Assembly: GCF_001282945.1 (NCBI RefSeq)
Contig: NZ_CDMG01000002.1
Location: forward strand, 275,039-339,038
Reading direction: 5' to 3'
Length of the DNA: 64,000 nucleotides
Source: Helicobacter ailurogastricus
GTDB lineage: Bacteria; Campylobacterota; Campylobacteria; Campylobacterales; Helicobacteraceae
Below are positions 53,811 to 63,367 of this stretch, one piece after another. The first letter of the stretch is position 1. Every line of letters starts with the position of its first letter. The notes below the pieces were generated by a model. That model was not told where the DNA came from and did not search any database. It saw only the letters and a program-made list of their open reading frames with translations. The position numbers and the translations under genes were made by a program.

Positions 53811-54535
53811 GCCTACCTTTAGTAGAAACCTTTTACAGCTTGCAGGGCGAGGGCTCTTGTGTGGGGCAACCGAGTGTCTTTATCCGTTTAGGGGGGTGCA
53901 ATTTTAAATGCGTGGGCTTTGGAGTGAGGGCAAATATTGAGGGGCAAGAGTTTATGGGCTGTGATAGCATCTACGCCGTGCGCCCTAATTCTAAATGGCA
54001 ATATCTAAAGAGCGCTGGGGAGCTTTTAGATAAACTCCCCGCTTTTAACCCCGCTTGCTTGCCTTTGATTGTCTTAACGGGGGGCGAGCCAAGCCTGCAC
54101 TTTAAAAACCCCATTTTGCTTGAGGCGTTGCAAATCTTGCAAGAAAGGGGACATGTTCTTTGGGTCGAGAGCAATGGGAGTGTGCTTTTCGACTTTAGCC
54201 CGCCTTTAGATTCTTTGCATTTCACTTTAAGCCCTAAATTATCTTTTAGCCAAGAAACAACCCCCCTAAAACCCCTACAAAACATTTTAGATCACGCCCT
54301 AGAAGTGGTCTTAAAATTTGTGCTAAAAAATCCGACAGACATACACGAGGTGCAAAATTTACTCAAACAATTGTGCTTTAAAACCCCTCCCTTAGTCTAT
54401 CTTATGCCCCTAGCCACAGACAAGGAGCGCTTACAAGAGGGTTTAGAGGGTTTAGCAGAAGTGGCCTTAGCGCATGGCTACTCTTTGGGGCAAAGGCTAC
54501 ACATCCAGCTTTGGGGCAATGAGGCGGGGCGTTGA
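53807..54535 (+). CDS. queE: 7-carboxy-7-deazaguanine synthase QueE
   Basis: A 242-residue radical-SAM enzyme contracting the QueD product to CDG. The cluster cysteines are Cys31, Cys35 and Cys52 (CX3CX16C, GCNFKCVGFGV...MGCD). The third cysteine is displaced by an insertion, unlike the common CX3CX2C spacing but like the Campylobacter enzyme as I recall. LTGGEPSLH and the N-terminal VETFYSLQGEG are typical. It follows queD. Confidence 0.93.
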   Translation: MSLPLVETFYSLQGEGSCVGQPSVFIRLGGCNFKCVGFGVRANIEGQEFMGCDSIYAVRPNSKWQYLKSAGELLDKLPAFNPACLPLIVLTGGEPSLHFKNPILLEALQILQERGHVLWVESNGSVLFDFSPPLDSLHFTLSPKLSFSQETTPLKPLQNILDHALEVVLKFVLKNPTDIHEVQNLLKQLCFKTPPLVYLMPLATDKERLQEGLEGLAEVALAHGYSLGQRLHIQLWGNEAGR

Positions 54536-55848
54536 TGTTAGAGGCGTTTAGAGCACACATCGAAGCCATCAGCAAGGAGGATGGCACGCATAAATTCAGC
54601 CTAGATAGCGTGCTAGAAATGGGCGAGGGGCAAAAGGCATTAGAATTGCTGCACAACGCCCTAAAAGCGCAAAAGCAAATCATTCTTGGGGGGGATTACG
54701 ATTGTGATGGCATGAGCGGCACGGCTTTAGCCCTGTACTTCTTTAAAGAGGTGCTAAATTATCCTAACATCAATTACATCATCCCTAGACGCAACACCGA
54801 CAGCTATGGCATGAGTGTCGCGCTCTTAGAGGCTTACGCCACAAAAAAGCGTTTTGTAAAGACCAGCTACAACGCTAGGGAGGAGGTTATTGGCGGGCAA
54901 GCCCTAGATTTTAACAATAGCCTTTTCATCACCATTGACAATGGGGCAACCATCCCCGATGAAGTGTGTGCCTTTTTACACGCCCACAACACGCCCCTAA
55001 TTCTAAGCGATCACCACGAATTTTTAGAGGGGCGCATCCCCGCTTGCGATGCCTTTGTGCATCCCCTCTTAAGCTCCAAGCACCCCTTTAAGGGCATTAG
55101 CGGGGCGTGCGTAGGGTATTTATTTTTGCTCGCCTACGCCAAGCACTACGGGGTAAAAATGCGCCTAGATCACTTGCAGTATTTGCAGATCTTGGCCGGA
55201 CTTAGCACCATAGCCGACATGATGGACTTAAGCACGCCTTATAACCGGCAACTCGTGCAGCGCATGGATTGCACCCTAAAAACTGCTATGCCAGACTCGC
55301 TTAAAGCCTTGTATTTAGCCCAAAAATACCAAAACCCCTATAAACTAAGCACCCTAGCATGGGACATCATTCCGCTCATCAACGCCGTGGGACGGCTCGA
55401 TGGCATTGAGGGCTTTTGCCATTGCAATTTGGTTGTGGATTTGCTCGCCACAAGAGAGGCTAACCCCACTTACGCCGCGCTTTTAGTGCAGACCAATCAA
55501 AAACGCAAAGAGTGTATTCAAGAGATCAAAAAGACCCTGCAACCCACAAAAAAAGGCCCGCTCATCTATGCGGGCGGGCACATCCCTAGAGGGGTTTTAG
55601 GCATGCTGGCCAATCAATTCTTAGAAATGGGGGGGGTTGTGGCCCTGTGTTGGCGCTATGAAAACGAGAGCATAGAAGCGTCCTTGAGGGCAAAAGAAGC
55701 GGATTTAATGCAAATTTTAGCCCACCTTAAAGACAAGGGCATTGGCGTGCAAGGCGGGGGGCATAAGCAGGCGTGCGGGCTCGTCTTTGCAAATGAAAAT
55801 GAATTTCAACAAGCTTTAGAGTTTTTAGGGCAAGCGCATGCTTTTTAA
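54535..55848 (+). CDS. recJ: RecJ-type exonuclease, DHH/DHHA1 part (frame-interrupted)
   Basis: About 437 residues holding the catalytic core of the 5'-3' single-strand DNA exonuclease RecJ: ILGGDYDCDGMSGTAL (Asp54, 56, 58), TIDNGA, the DHH signature LSDHHEFLEG, INAVGRLDG and the DHHA1 motif GGGHKQACGL. It stops at ...GQAHAF just where a full RecJ continues into its OB-fold. The missing part is in the next, +1 frame. Deleting one T from the T5 run at 55844-55848 would fuse them. It starts at ATG 54535, beside the queE stop. Confidence 0.88.
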   Translation: MLEAFRAHIEAISKEDGTHKFSLDSVLEMGEGQKALELLHNALKAQKQIILGGDYDCDGMSGTALALYFFKEVLNYPNINYIIPRRNTDSYGMSVALLEAYATKKRFVKTSYNAREEVIGGQALDFNNSLFITIDNGATIPDEVCAFLHAHNTPLILSDHHEFLEGRIPACDAFVHPLLSSKHPFKGISGACVGYLFLLAYAKHYGVKMRLDHLQYLQILAGLSTIADMMDLSTPYNRQLVQRMDCTLKTAMPDSLKALYLAQKYQNPYKLSTLAWDIIPLINAVGRLDGIEGFCHCNLVVDLLATREANPTYAALLVQTNQKRKECIQEIKKTLQPTKKGPLIYAGGHIPRGVLGMLANQFLEMGGVVALCWRYENESIEASLRAKEADLMQILAHLKDKGIGVQGGGHKQACGLVFANENEFQQALEFLGQAHAF

Positions 55849-56158
55849 GGCCCAAAGTTTAGAGGTCTTTTTTAGCCCTGAGTTTTTAGAGCTTTATGCC
55901 AAAGGTGAGCCTTATGGGGTGGGCAATCCCACACCCCTATTTGAGGTTTGCGCCCCCTTAAAATCGTGGCGTTTTTTGGGACGCACAGGCCAACACATCG
56001 AGCTCATCTTAGAAGATCACACCGCTCTTTTGGTGTGTAAGTGGTGGTTTTGCCCCCCCAAGCACCATATCCACTTTTGCCCCCCAAACTCCCTATGCCT
56101 TGTGGGCGAGTTTGATCCCTTTGATAAAGAATTAAAATGTCTAGAAATTAAGCTGTAA
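55838..56158 (+). CDS. recJ: RecJ OB-fold domain in a separate frame
   Basis: 106 residues beginning FKAQSLEVFFSPEFLELYAKGEPYGVGNP, cited here only as EPYGVGNPTPLF, the conserved entry to the RecJ OB domain, then IELILEDHTALLVCKWWF. An ATG at 55838 with AGGG seven bases upstream could allow reinitiation, since it overlaps the first part by 11 bases. Alternatively the ribosome shifts +1 at TTT-TAA-G, or the gene is simply broken. It is homologous to no independent protein I know. Confidence 0.75.
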   Translation: MLFKAQSLEVFFSPEFLELYAKGEPYGVGNPTPLFEVCAPLKSWRFLGRTGQHIELILEDHTALLVCKWWFCPPKHHIHFCPPNSLCLVGEFDPFDKELKCLEIKL

Positions 56159-56184
56159 AACCAAAACTTTTAAAGGAACAAAAA

Positions 56185-56637
56185 ATGTTTTATATTTTTG
56201 CACTTTTAGCAGGCATGGCCTTAGCCTTACAAGCCCCCGTTAACGCAGCACTGGCTAGAGACATGGGGGGCGTGAGTGTCTTTGCGGCGTTTTTTTCGTT
56301 TTTGATAGGGACTTTGTGCTTGCTGGTTTTAGCACGGGTGTTTCACCAAATACAGGGTGACACTTTGAAACTTTTAGGGCAACAAGAGTGGTGGAAATAC
56401 ATAGGCGGGCTGTTGGGCTCTTTTGTGGTCTTTACAACCATCACCAGCGCGCCCAAAATTGGGCTAGCCCCCATGCTCGTCTTTTTGCTTGTGGGGCAGT
56501 TGTGCATGGGTTTATTCTTAGACTCCATCGGGGCTTTTGGATTGGCGCAAAAAACCATCAGCCTGTCTAAAATCCTCGGGCTAACGCTCATCATCTTTGG
56601 GATTATTGTCTTTTTCTACAAGGACATTTTTAAATAA
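56185..56637 (+). CDS. YdcZ/DUF606-type small DMT membrane protein
   Basis: A 150-residue protein with about five transmembrane helices. FALLAGMALALQAPVNAAL at the N-terminus (cited as ALALQAPVNAALA), APKIGLAPMLVFLLVGQL and a C-terminal LGLTLIIFGIIVFFYKD match the DUF606 branch of drug/metabolite transporters. The substrate is unknown. A strong intrinsic terminator follows immediately. Confidence 0.88.
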   Translation: MFYIFALLAGMALALQAPVNAALARDMGGVSVFAAFFSFLIGTLCLLVLARVFHQIQGDTLKLLGQQEWWKYIGGLLGSFVVFTTITSAPKIGLAPMLVFLLVGQLCMGLFLDSIGAFGLAQKTISLSKILGLTLIIFGIIVFFYKDIFK

Positions 56638-56655
56638 AAAACGCGTAGCGTTTTT
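56636..56655 (+). terminator. Intrinsic terminator after the DUF606 gene
   Basis: AAAAACGC-GTA-GCGTTTTT, an 8-bp stem with a T-run built into the 3' arm, starts at the stop codon of the membrane-protein gene. It ends the long usp-to-DUF606 plus-strand region. Confidence 0.65.
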
Positions 56656-56849
56656 AAAGCGTTTTTAAAATGCGGGGCAATAACCCTGCTTAAGGGCGCA
56701 AACACAACGAATTGATACAAAAATGCTAAAAATCTTTGGTGTTGTGCGTAACTTAAAAGCGTGGGTTTAGAAAATCTTTAGGGTTTTGAGTTTGCTTTGT
56801 TTATTTTTCTTGTGTTAGAGTAACCCACTTTCTTTTAGTGGAGCGTTCC

Positions 56850-57041
56850 ATGCCCATCGCGCCCAAGCCTTATAAACTTGTCTGTCCTTGCGGGTATTCT
56901 AAAACCGTGGCTTTTAAAAGCGATGCTTTAAGTCCGACAGATTTAGCGCAAATGAGCGCAACTTGCCCCAAATGCGGGCAGAGCATGCGCAAAACTTCCT
57001 TAAGTCTGTTTGGACAAATCTTTAAGGGGTTTAAAAAATGA
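56850..57041 (+). CDS. Small zinc-ribbon protein
   Basis: About 63 residues with two cysteine pairs, CPCG near residue 11 and CPKCG near residue 43, spaced like a treble-clef/zinc-ribbon. ATG 56850 is preferred over the GTG at 56838, because GGAG sits six bases upstream. It stands alone between the terminator at 56655 and the convergent nrdA. The partner or nucleic-acid target is unknown. Confidence 0.7.
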   Translation: MPIAPKPYKLVCPCGYSKTVAFKSDALSPTDLAQMSATCPKCGQSMRKTSLSLFGQIFKGFKK

Positions 57042-57256
57042 TTCAAAATTTATCTATCTTTTAAAGAGCCTAGGGGGTGTGCCCGACTACTGTATTTTGG
57101 AGTGAGGGCGTGGCCGACCTTTGCAGACTTGCGCGGGTTGGAGTGTGATGGCTTATCGCTGTGCGTGGCCACTGCATAAAAAAACGCGCAAAACAAACGC
57201 GCGCTTTAATTTCACATGCCCCAACTTTAGGGCATTAGAGCAAAAACCCCATTAAG
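57042..57256. other. Gap between zinc-ribbon gene and nrdA
   Basis: 215 bases. A possible 26-codon frame (GTG 57102, ending TAA near 57179; ...WPTFADLRGLECDG...) has GGAG upstream but no known family. Nothing else is evident apart from the nrdA terminator listed separately. Confidence 0.4.
57178..57205 (-). terminator. Probable nrdA terminator
   Basis: On the minus strand CGCGC...GCGCG arms about 9 bases apart are followed by T7 (57184-57178), about 50 bases after the nrdA stop. Confidence 0.45.
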
Positions 57257-59617
57257 TTATTGGCAATGGTGGCACTCAATGGAGCGGTCAAAGACACTTT
57301 TTTCTTCTAAATGGGGGCTTTGGGTGCGTAGGTAGTAGGTGGATTTTAGCCCGAGTTTCCACGCCAAGTGGTAGATTTCGTGTAAGAGTTTGCCATTGGC
57401 CTTATCGAGGCGTAAAAAAAGATTCAGGCTCTGGCCTTGATCGATCCACTTTTGGCGCACGGCGGCTAGGCGGACAATGTCTTTCGGATCAACATCGTAG
57501 GCGGAAGTGTAGTAGCTCCAAGTGTCAAGGTTCAAGTTTGGCACCACTACGGGGATCATCCCGCTTAAATTCTCTTCAAACCACTTTTTTTGGTAAATGG
57601 GCTCGATGGTTTGGGTCGTGCCGACTAGGATAGATATAGAGCTAGTGGGCGCGATTGCCATTAAATAGCCATTTCTGAGCCCCTGTGTTTGCACCTGCGC
57701 TTTTAGGCCAGCCCAATCGCAGGCGCTCTTGTGCGGGCTGATTTCTAGGGCTTCCAGCTTGGCCTTATCGATGGGGAAAATGCCCCTACTCCACTCCGAA
57801 CCCTCAAAGTGAGCATAAGAGCCCCGCTCTTTGGCTAATGCGCTGCTTGCCTTAATGGTTTCATAGCTGATTTTCTCCATTAAAGCATCGACTTTGGCGG
57901 CGTGCTCTTGGCTCCCCCAAGCAATTTGCGCTTGGGCGAGCATTTGCGCCTCGCCCATCACACCCAGCCCGATCGCGCGGCTTTTTAAATTCGTGCGCTT
58001 GGCTTTGGTGGTGGGGTAAAAGTTTAAATCAATGACATTGTCGAGCATGCGCACGGCAATGGGCACGACCCGCTCAATGTCTTTGGGGGTGTTGATCTTG
58101 CTTAAATTTAAACTCGCTAGGTTACACACGGCAAGCGTGCCCTCTTTAGGGACTTTAGTTGCCATAAAGATTTTTTGCCCGTTTAAAAAGTCGTTGCTGG
58201 TGAGTTTATTTGCCTTTTTTTCAATGCCTGCATCGGTGCAAACAAGGTCCTCTTCCTCAAAATACACCCGCGCGCCATCGGTAAAATCCACTTGCACTTT
58301 GTAGTGGCTCGAGCTCGTGTTTTGGTAAATCTCAGTGCAAAGGTTGGAGGAGCGGATCATCCCCACATGGGCATTAGGGTTGGCGCGGTTGGCGCTGTCT
58401 TTAAAGCCTAAAAAGGGCAAACCGCTTTCAAAGTAGTTGGTTAAAATGCGCTTCCAAAGCGTGCGTGCGCTGATTTTCTCCTTGCCGATGTGGGGGTTTT
58501 GCTCGTAGGCCAAATATTTTTCTTTAAACTTGGCTCCGTAGCACTCGGTTAAATCTTTGCATGCATAGGGGTCAAAGAGCGACCACATCTCATCGTTTTC
58601 CACCCGCTCCATGAATAAATCGCAAATCCACAACGCGGGGAAGAGATCGTGCGCGCGGCGGCGCTCATCTCCGCTGTTTTTACGCAGATCAATGAACTCC
58701 AAAATATCCATGTGCCAAACTTCTAAATACACCGCGATTGCGCCCTTTCTCGTGCCGAGTTGATCGACCGCAATTGCCACATCATTGACGATCTTTAAAA
58801 AAGGGATCACGCCTGCGCTTGCGCTTTTGTGCCCATCAATGTAGCTGCCTAAACAGCGCACTTGACTAAAATCCCACCCAATGCCCCCGCCGTATTTTGA
58901 AAGCAGTGCCATGTCCTTATAGCTATCAAAAATCCCCTCAATGTTATCCGGGGTCGAGCCGACATAGCAAGAGCTGAGTTGGTGATTAGGGGTGCGGGCG
59001 TTGGCGAGTGTGGGCGTGGCACACATCATCTCAAAGCGGCTTAAAACCCCATAAAACTCTAGGGCTTTTTCATTAGGATCGCTCTCATTTTGGGCCAAGA
59101 ACATCGCAATCGCCATAAACATGTGTTGGGGCAATTCGATCGGGTGGTTGAATTCGTCTTTGAGTAAATAGCGATCATGCAGAGTCTTAATGCCTAAGTA
59201 GTTGAATTGCAAATCCCGCTTAGGCTCAAGGGCCTTATTCAACAGATCCAAATCAAACTTTTCTTTAAAGCCCCGCACAATGCGCCCCTTGCTTTCACCC
59301 AGCTCCAAATATTTTTTGAAGGGCAAGTAGCCCTGAAACCCGCTCACCTTTTCATAAAGGTCTTCTAAGAAAAGTCTAGCGGCGACAAAGCTCCAATTAG
59401 GCGCATCCACATCTATTTTATCCACTGCCATGCGAATCAAAGCTTGCGCCACGTCTTGCGTGCCAAGGCTGTCTTTAAAATAAAGTTGCGCCTCGGCTTC
59501 TAGCTCATCGGCACTAATGCCCTCTATGCCCTCTGTCGCTTTTTGTATGCTTTGGCGTATCTTTTCCATGTCTATCGAGTCGGTGCGCTCGTTGCGCTTG
59601 GTTGCTGTCATTTCCAT
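57257..59617 (-). CDS. nrdA: Ribonucleoside-diphosphate reductase alpha subunit NrdA
   Basis: About 786 residues, class Ia large subunit reducing NDPs to dNDPs. An ATP-cone (about 1-95, TKRNERTDSIDMEKIRQSI region), the SSCYVGSTPD segment (first active-site Cys), NLCTEI, and CNLASLNL (second catalytic Cys) are visible. The C-terminal redox pair reads CHHC at the very end. ATG 59617 has AAAGG six bases ahead. NrdB is not in the window. The typA gene lies 18 bases upstream on the same strand. Confidence 0.96.
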   Translation of the reverse strand: MEMTATKRNERTDSIDMEKIRQSIQKATEGIEGISADELEAEAQLYFKDSLGTQDVAQALIRMAVDKIDVDAPNWSFVAARLFLEDLYEKVSGFQGYLPFKKYLELGESKGRIVRGFKEKFDLDLLNKALEPKRDLQFNYLGIKTLHDRYLLKDEFNHPIELPQHMFMAIAMFLAQNESDPNEKALEFYGVLSRFEMMCATPTLANARTPNHQLSSCYVGSTPDNIEGIFDSYKDMALLSKYGGGIGWDFSQVRCLGSYIDGHKSASAGVIPFLKIVNDVAIAVDQLGTRKGAIAVYLEVWHMDILEFIDLRKNSGDERRRAHDLFPALWICDLFMERVENDEMWSLFDPYACKDLTECYGAKFKEKYLAYEQNPHIGKEKISARTLWKRILTNYFESGLPFLGFKDSANRANPNAHVGMIRSSNLCTEIYQNTSSSHYKVQVDFTDGARVYFEEEDLVCTDAGIEKKANKLTSNDFLNGQKIFMATKVPKEGTLAVCNLASLNLSKINTPKDIERVVPIAVRMLDNVIDLNFYPTTKAKRTNLKSRAIGLGVMGEAQMLAQAQIAWGSQEHAAKVDALMEKISYETIKASSALAKERGSYAHFEGSEWSRGIFPIDKAKLEALEISPHKSACDWAGLKAQVQTQGLRNGYLMAIAPTSSISILVGTTQTIEPIYQKKWFEENLSGMIPVVVPNLNLDTWSYYTSAYDVDPKDIVRLAAVRQKWIDQGQSLNLFLRLDKANGKLLHEIYHLAWKLGLKSTYYLRTQSPHLEEKSVFDRSIECHHCQ

Positions 59618-59634
59618 CAATTGCCTTTAATCGG

Positions 59635-61434
59635 TCATTTTTTGACACGGCGGCGTGCCGTGGGGTCTAAAACTTTTTTGCGGATACGCAAGGTTAGAGG
59701 GGTGATTTCTAAAAGTTCGTCCTCTTCGATCCACTCTAGAGCGCGCTCTAGTGCCATCAGTCTTGGGGGGGTGAGTTTGATCGCATCATCGCTTCCGCTG
59801 GCACGCATGTTGGTTAAGTGTTTGGATTTAATGGGATTGACCTCTAAATCGTTGTCGCGGCTGTGTTCGCCAATCACCATGCCGACATAGACTTTTGTTT
59901 GCGGATTGATAAAGAGCGTGCCCCGCTCTTGGATATTAAACAGAGAAAACGCGGTCGCCTCCCCATTTTCCATGCTCACCAACGCCCCGTTTTTGCGTGA
60001 CTCCACGCCTCCGCTAAAGGGGCGAAACTCTAAAAATGAATGGTTCATCACGCCCTCGCCCTTGGTGTCGGTTAAAAACTCAGAGCGATAGCCAATCAGC
60101 CCTCTAGCTGGAATCTCAAATTCTAAGCGGCTATAACCATCATTCATCGGGTTCATCGCTTTCATCTCCGCCTTGCGCCGCCCCAATCGCTCAATGATCG
60201 CCCCGCTAAAATCTTGGGGAGTGTCGATCACTAAGTGCTCAAAAGGCTCTAGTTTCACGCCATCTTGGACTTTAACAATGACTTCAGGGCGGGAGATGCT
60301 AAACTCAAAGCCTTCACGGCGTAAATTCTCGGCTAAAATGGTGATCTGCAATTCCCCCCGACCGCTCACTTTAAACTTGCCCTCGCCCATTTCCTCGCAC
60401 TTCATCGCAATGTTGGTTTGCATCTCTTTTAGCAGGCGATCTTTAAGCTTGTTGGCCGTTACATGCTTGCCCTCCGTGCCGGCCAGCGGAGAGTCGTTGA
60501 TGGCAAACACCACGCTCATGGTAGGCTCTTCAAGGTGCATGGGGTCTAAGGGCATAGGATTATTGGGATCGACCACGCTATCGCCCACATCCATCGCATT
60601 AAAGCCGGCAATGGCGACAATGTCGCCCGCCTGTGCCTGCTCGATCTCCATTCTAGCTAGCCCTAAAAAGCCAATCAATTTTGTGATACGCCCGCTCTCC
60701 TTGCTCCCATCGCTTTTATACAAAGCGACCATGTCCCCCTTTTTGATCTGCCCATTAAACACCCGCACAATGCCGATCTTGCCGACATAATTGTCGTAAT
60801 CTAGGGTGAAGATTTGCATCTGTAGAGGGTTATTTGCCTCTCCGCTGGGCGCGCTCACATGCGAGACGATCGTTTCAAATAGGGGCTCTAGGTTCTTTTT
60901 CTCATCGCCCAAATCTTTGATAGCATAGCCATCGCGCGCGGCGGCATACACCACGGGGAAGTCTAATTGCGCATCGCTGGCTCCCATCGCCACGAACAAG
61001 TCAAAGACTTCATCGACCACCCGATCGGGCTCGGCGGCAGGCTTGTCAATTTTATTGACCACCACAATGGGGCAAATGCCAAAACTGAGCGCCTTTTTCA
61101 CCACAAATTTGGTTTGGGGCATCACGCCCTCTTGCGCATCCACTAAGAGCAAAACCCCATCGACCATTTTAAGCACCCGCTCCACTTCTCCCCCAAAGTC
61201 GGCGTGTCCGGGGGTGTCTATGATGTTGATTTTGGTGTCTTTGTAGTGGATCGCTGTGTTTTTAGAAAGGATGGTGATCCCCCTCTCCCTTTCTAAATCG
61301 TTGCTATCCATCATGCGCTCATCGACCTTGTCGTGCTCGCCAAAAGTCCCCGATTGGGTGAGCAAACCATCCACTAAAGTGGTCTTGCCATGATCGACAT
61401 GCGCGATGACAGCGATATTTCTAATCTTTTGCAT
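59635..61434 (-). CDS. typA: Ribosome-associated GTPase TypA/BipA
   Basis: A 599-residue translational GTPase. G1 [15 protein letters not shown], switch I with [15 protein letters not shown]3 [11 protein letters not shown] and G4 VVNKIDKP are intact. EF-G-like domains II, III and V are followed by the BipA-specific C-terminal domain ending RRVKK. It affects 50S assembly and stress growth. Its own TATACT promoter lies 38 bases upstream. Confidence 0.97.
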   Translation of the reverse strand: MQKIRNIAVIAHVDHGKTTLVDGLLTQSGTFGEHDKVDERMMDSNDLERERGITILSKNTAIHYKDTKINIIDTPGHADFGGEVERVLKMVDGVLLLVDAQEGVMPQTKFVVKKALSFGICPIVVVNKIDKPAAEPDRVVDEVFDLFVAMGASDAQLDFPVVYAAARDGYAIKDLGDEKKNLEPLFETIVSHVSAPSGEANNPLQMQIFTLDYDNYVGKIGIVRVFNGQIKKGDMVALYKSDGSKESGRITKLIGFLGLARMEIEQAQAGDIVAIAGFNAMDVGDSVVDPNNPMPLDPMHLEEPTMSVVFAINDSPLAGTEGKHVTANKLKDRLLKEMQTNIAMKCEEMGEGKFKVSGRGELQITILAENLRREGFEFSISRPEVIVKVQDGVKLEPFEHLVIDTPQDFSGAIIERLGRRKAEMKAMNPMNDGYSRLEFEIPARGLIGYRSEFLTDTKGEGVMNHSFLEFRPFSGGVESRKNGALVSMENGEATAFSLFNIQERGTLFINPQTKVYVGMVIGEHSRDNDLEVNPIKSKHLTNMRASGSDDAIKLTPPRLMALERALEWIEEDELLEITPLTLRIRKKVLDPTARRRVKK

Positions 61435-61471
61435 CTAAGCCTCTTGGTTATGGTAGATTTTTGGAGGGGCT

Positions 61472-61477
61472 AGTATA
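61472..61477 (-). promoter_or_regulatory. -10 box for typA
   Basis: TATACT on the minus strand (GGTTATACTAGC), 38 bases upstream of the typA ATG. Confidence 0.45.
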
Positions 61478-61512
61478 ACCAAACTTTACTTAGGGCAAAA
61501 TCTGCAAAAAAG

Positions 61513-61716
61513 CTAGTTTTTGGAGCGGAAAATAAACTTATCGATTTTAAAAAAGATGATTGCACCGATGGTTTGCCCGATAAAGAGATTGAGCCAAAGG
61601 GGGGTGTGCATCCACTCAAACAAGAGCATGAAGGGCAGCATCACCACCGCCGAAACCATCCAACGCACCCAGTAAATCAAGAACAAACGAGTTTTATATG
61701 CCTCAAAAAACTTCAT
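61513..61716 (-). CDS. Small two-helix membrane protein
   Basis: About 67 residues. ATG 61716 is preceded by AGGAG at five bases. Two hydrophobic stretches (LIYWVRWMVSAVVMLPFMLLFEW region and LNLFIGQTIGAIIFF) flank a short loop; the C-terminus KFIFRSKN is basic and likely cytoplasmic. It sits 73 bases downstream of katA on the same strand. No family is recognised, and it does not resemble the catalase-associated KapA. Confidence 0.65.
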   Translation of the reverse strand: MKFFEAYKTRLFLIYWVRWMVSAVVMLPFMLLFEWMHTPLWLNLFIGQTIGAIIFFKIDKFIFRSKN

Positions 61717-61789
61717 TCTCTCTCCTAAGACAAGATCACGCAAGGACAGCAAAATTCGGTGTATCGATGGTAGCCCCCTCCTTTAAAAA

Positions 61790-63247
61790 CTAATGTTTCT
61801 TCAACAACTCTTCAATGCGCTGGGCGTAGTGGCTGTCGGCCTTTTTAAAGTGCTCTAATTGGCGGCTGATGATGTCATTAGGTACACCCTGCATGGCGTC
61901 GGCGACATTTTGGCAAGTGCGCTCTTGCTCATCTTTAGGCATCAATCTAAAGAGATCGCCAGCTTGGGTGTAGTAGTCGCTGTCATAATCCCTAAAGTTA
62001 TAGGCATAGATGGCCATTTCATCGGCAAGTTTAGCCAGCTCGAGCTTGGGCTCTCTAGCGTGGGGGGATTCTTTGTAACCGGGCAGTGAGCTGGGTTCGT
62101 AATTGCGCATTGCGCCATAGTGCCCGTTTGTCATAAAGCCATCCCTTGAAGAAGTTGCAAAGGGGCATTTGGGAGCATTGACAGGCAGTTGGCTGTGGTT
62201 GATGCCTAGGCGGTAGCGCTGCGTGTCGCCGTAGGCAAAGAGCCGTCCTTGCAACATCCGATCGGGGCTATAACCCACGCCGGGGATCACATGGGCGGGG
62301 TTGAAAGCGGCTTGTTCCACTTCGGCAAAGTAGTTTTCAGGGTTTTTATTCAGCTCCAAAATCCCCACTTCAATGAGGGGGTAGTCCTTATGACTCCACA
62401 CTTTGGTTACATCAAAGGGGTGGAATTTATAGTTTTTGGCATCGCTTTCTGGCATGATTTGCACGCAAAAACGCCATTTGGGGAAGTCTTTATTTTCAAT
62501 GGCTTCAAATAAATCCCTTTGGTGCGAGTCCATGTCATGCATGCGAATCTTTGCCGCCTCTTGACTGGTTAAATTTTTTATGCCTTGCAAAGTTTTAAAG
62601 TGGAATTTCACCCAAAAGCGTTCATCTTTCTCGTTGATGAGGCTAAAGGTGTGGCTGCCATAGCCGTTCATGTGGCGGTAGCTCTTAGGAATGCCCCGAT
62701 CGCTCATTAAAATCGTCACTTGGTGCAAACTCTCGGGCGTGAGACTCCAAAAATCCCAAACCATAGTCGCGTCTTTTAGATTGGTTTTAGGGTGGCGTTT
62801 TTGGGTGTGGATGAAGTCGGGGAATTTTAAAGGATCGCGGATAAAAAACACGGGAGTGTTGTTGCCCACAATGTCCCAGTTGCCCTCCTCAGTGTAGAGT
62901 TTGAGCGCAAAGCCCCTAGGATCGCGCTCGGCATCGGCCGAACCCTTTTCGCCCGCCACGGTGGAGAAGCGCAAAAAGCAAGGGGTTTGTTTGCCCACTT
63001 GGCTGAAAAGTTTGGCTTTGCTGTATTTGGCGATTTCGGTGCTGGTGATCGTTAAAGTCCCATAAGCCCCACTGCCCTTAGCATGCACCACGCGCTCGGG
63101 GATTCGCTCGCGATCAAAGTGGGCAAGTTTTTCTAAGAACCAAGTATTTTGGAGTAAAACCGGTCCTCTGGGTCCAGCGGTGAGTACATCTTGGTTAGAT
63201 CCAATGGGTGCGCCCGTGGCGTTGGTGAGAAAAACATCTTTTTTCAT
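61790..63247 (-). CDS. katA: Catalase KatA
   Basis: A 485-residue monofunctional haem catalase. Distal His55 in [12 protein letters not shown], Asn in [13 protein letters not shown], and the proximal Tyr in [14 protein letters not shown] are intact. [21 protein letters not shown] is conserved (shown here as [11 protein letters not shown]). It is somewhat shorter than H. pylori KatA as I remember (about 505), the difference lying at the C-terminus. It has no signal peptide. A -10-like TATATT lies about 45 bases upstream. Confidence 0.97.
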   Translation of the reverse strand: MKKDVFLTNATGAPIGSNQDVLTAGPRGPVLLQNTWFLEKLAHFDRERIPERVVHAKGSGAYGTLTITSTEIAKYSKAKLFSQVGKQTPCFLRFSTVAGEKGSADAERDPRGFALKLYTEEGNWDIVGNNTPVFFIRDPLKFPDFIHTQKRHPKTNLKDATMVWDFWSLTPESLHQVTILMSDRGIPKSYRHMNGYGSHTFSLINEKDERFWVKFHFKTLQGIKNLTSQEAAKIRMHDMDSHQRDLFEAIENKDFPKWRFCVQIMPESDAKNYKFHPFDVTKVWSHKDYPLIEVGILELNKNPENYFAEVEQAAFNPAHVIPGVGYSPDRMLQGRLFAYGDTQRYRLGINHSQLPVNAPKCPFATSSRDGFMTNGHYGAMRNYEPSSLPGYKESPHAREPKLELAKLADEMAIYAYNFRDYDSDYYTQAGDLFRLMPKDEQERTCQNVADAMQGVPNDIISRQLEHFKKADSHYAQRIEELLKKH

Positions 63248-63331
63248 AAAAATCCTTTACTTAAAAATTTGGGAAAACCCATAGCAAAGGATAATATAAA
63301 AAACGGAAGATTCGACTAAAAAAGGCAGAGA

Positions 63332-63346
63332 GGGCTAAAAAGCCCC
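63332..63346 (-). terminator. Terminator of the DUF1104 gene
   Basis: GGGCT-AAAA-AGCCC, a 5-bp stem. On the minus strand it is followed within a few bases by T6 (63323-63318), just past the DUF1104 stop. Confidence 0.5.
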
Positions 63347-63367
63347 TTTAAGCGTTACAGCTTGTAA

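Noticed and set aside
60173-60790. 205-codon plus-strand frame
   Set aside because: Antisense to typA, whose GTPase motifs are intact throughout.
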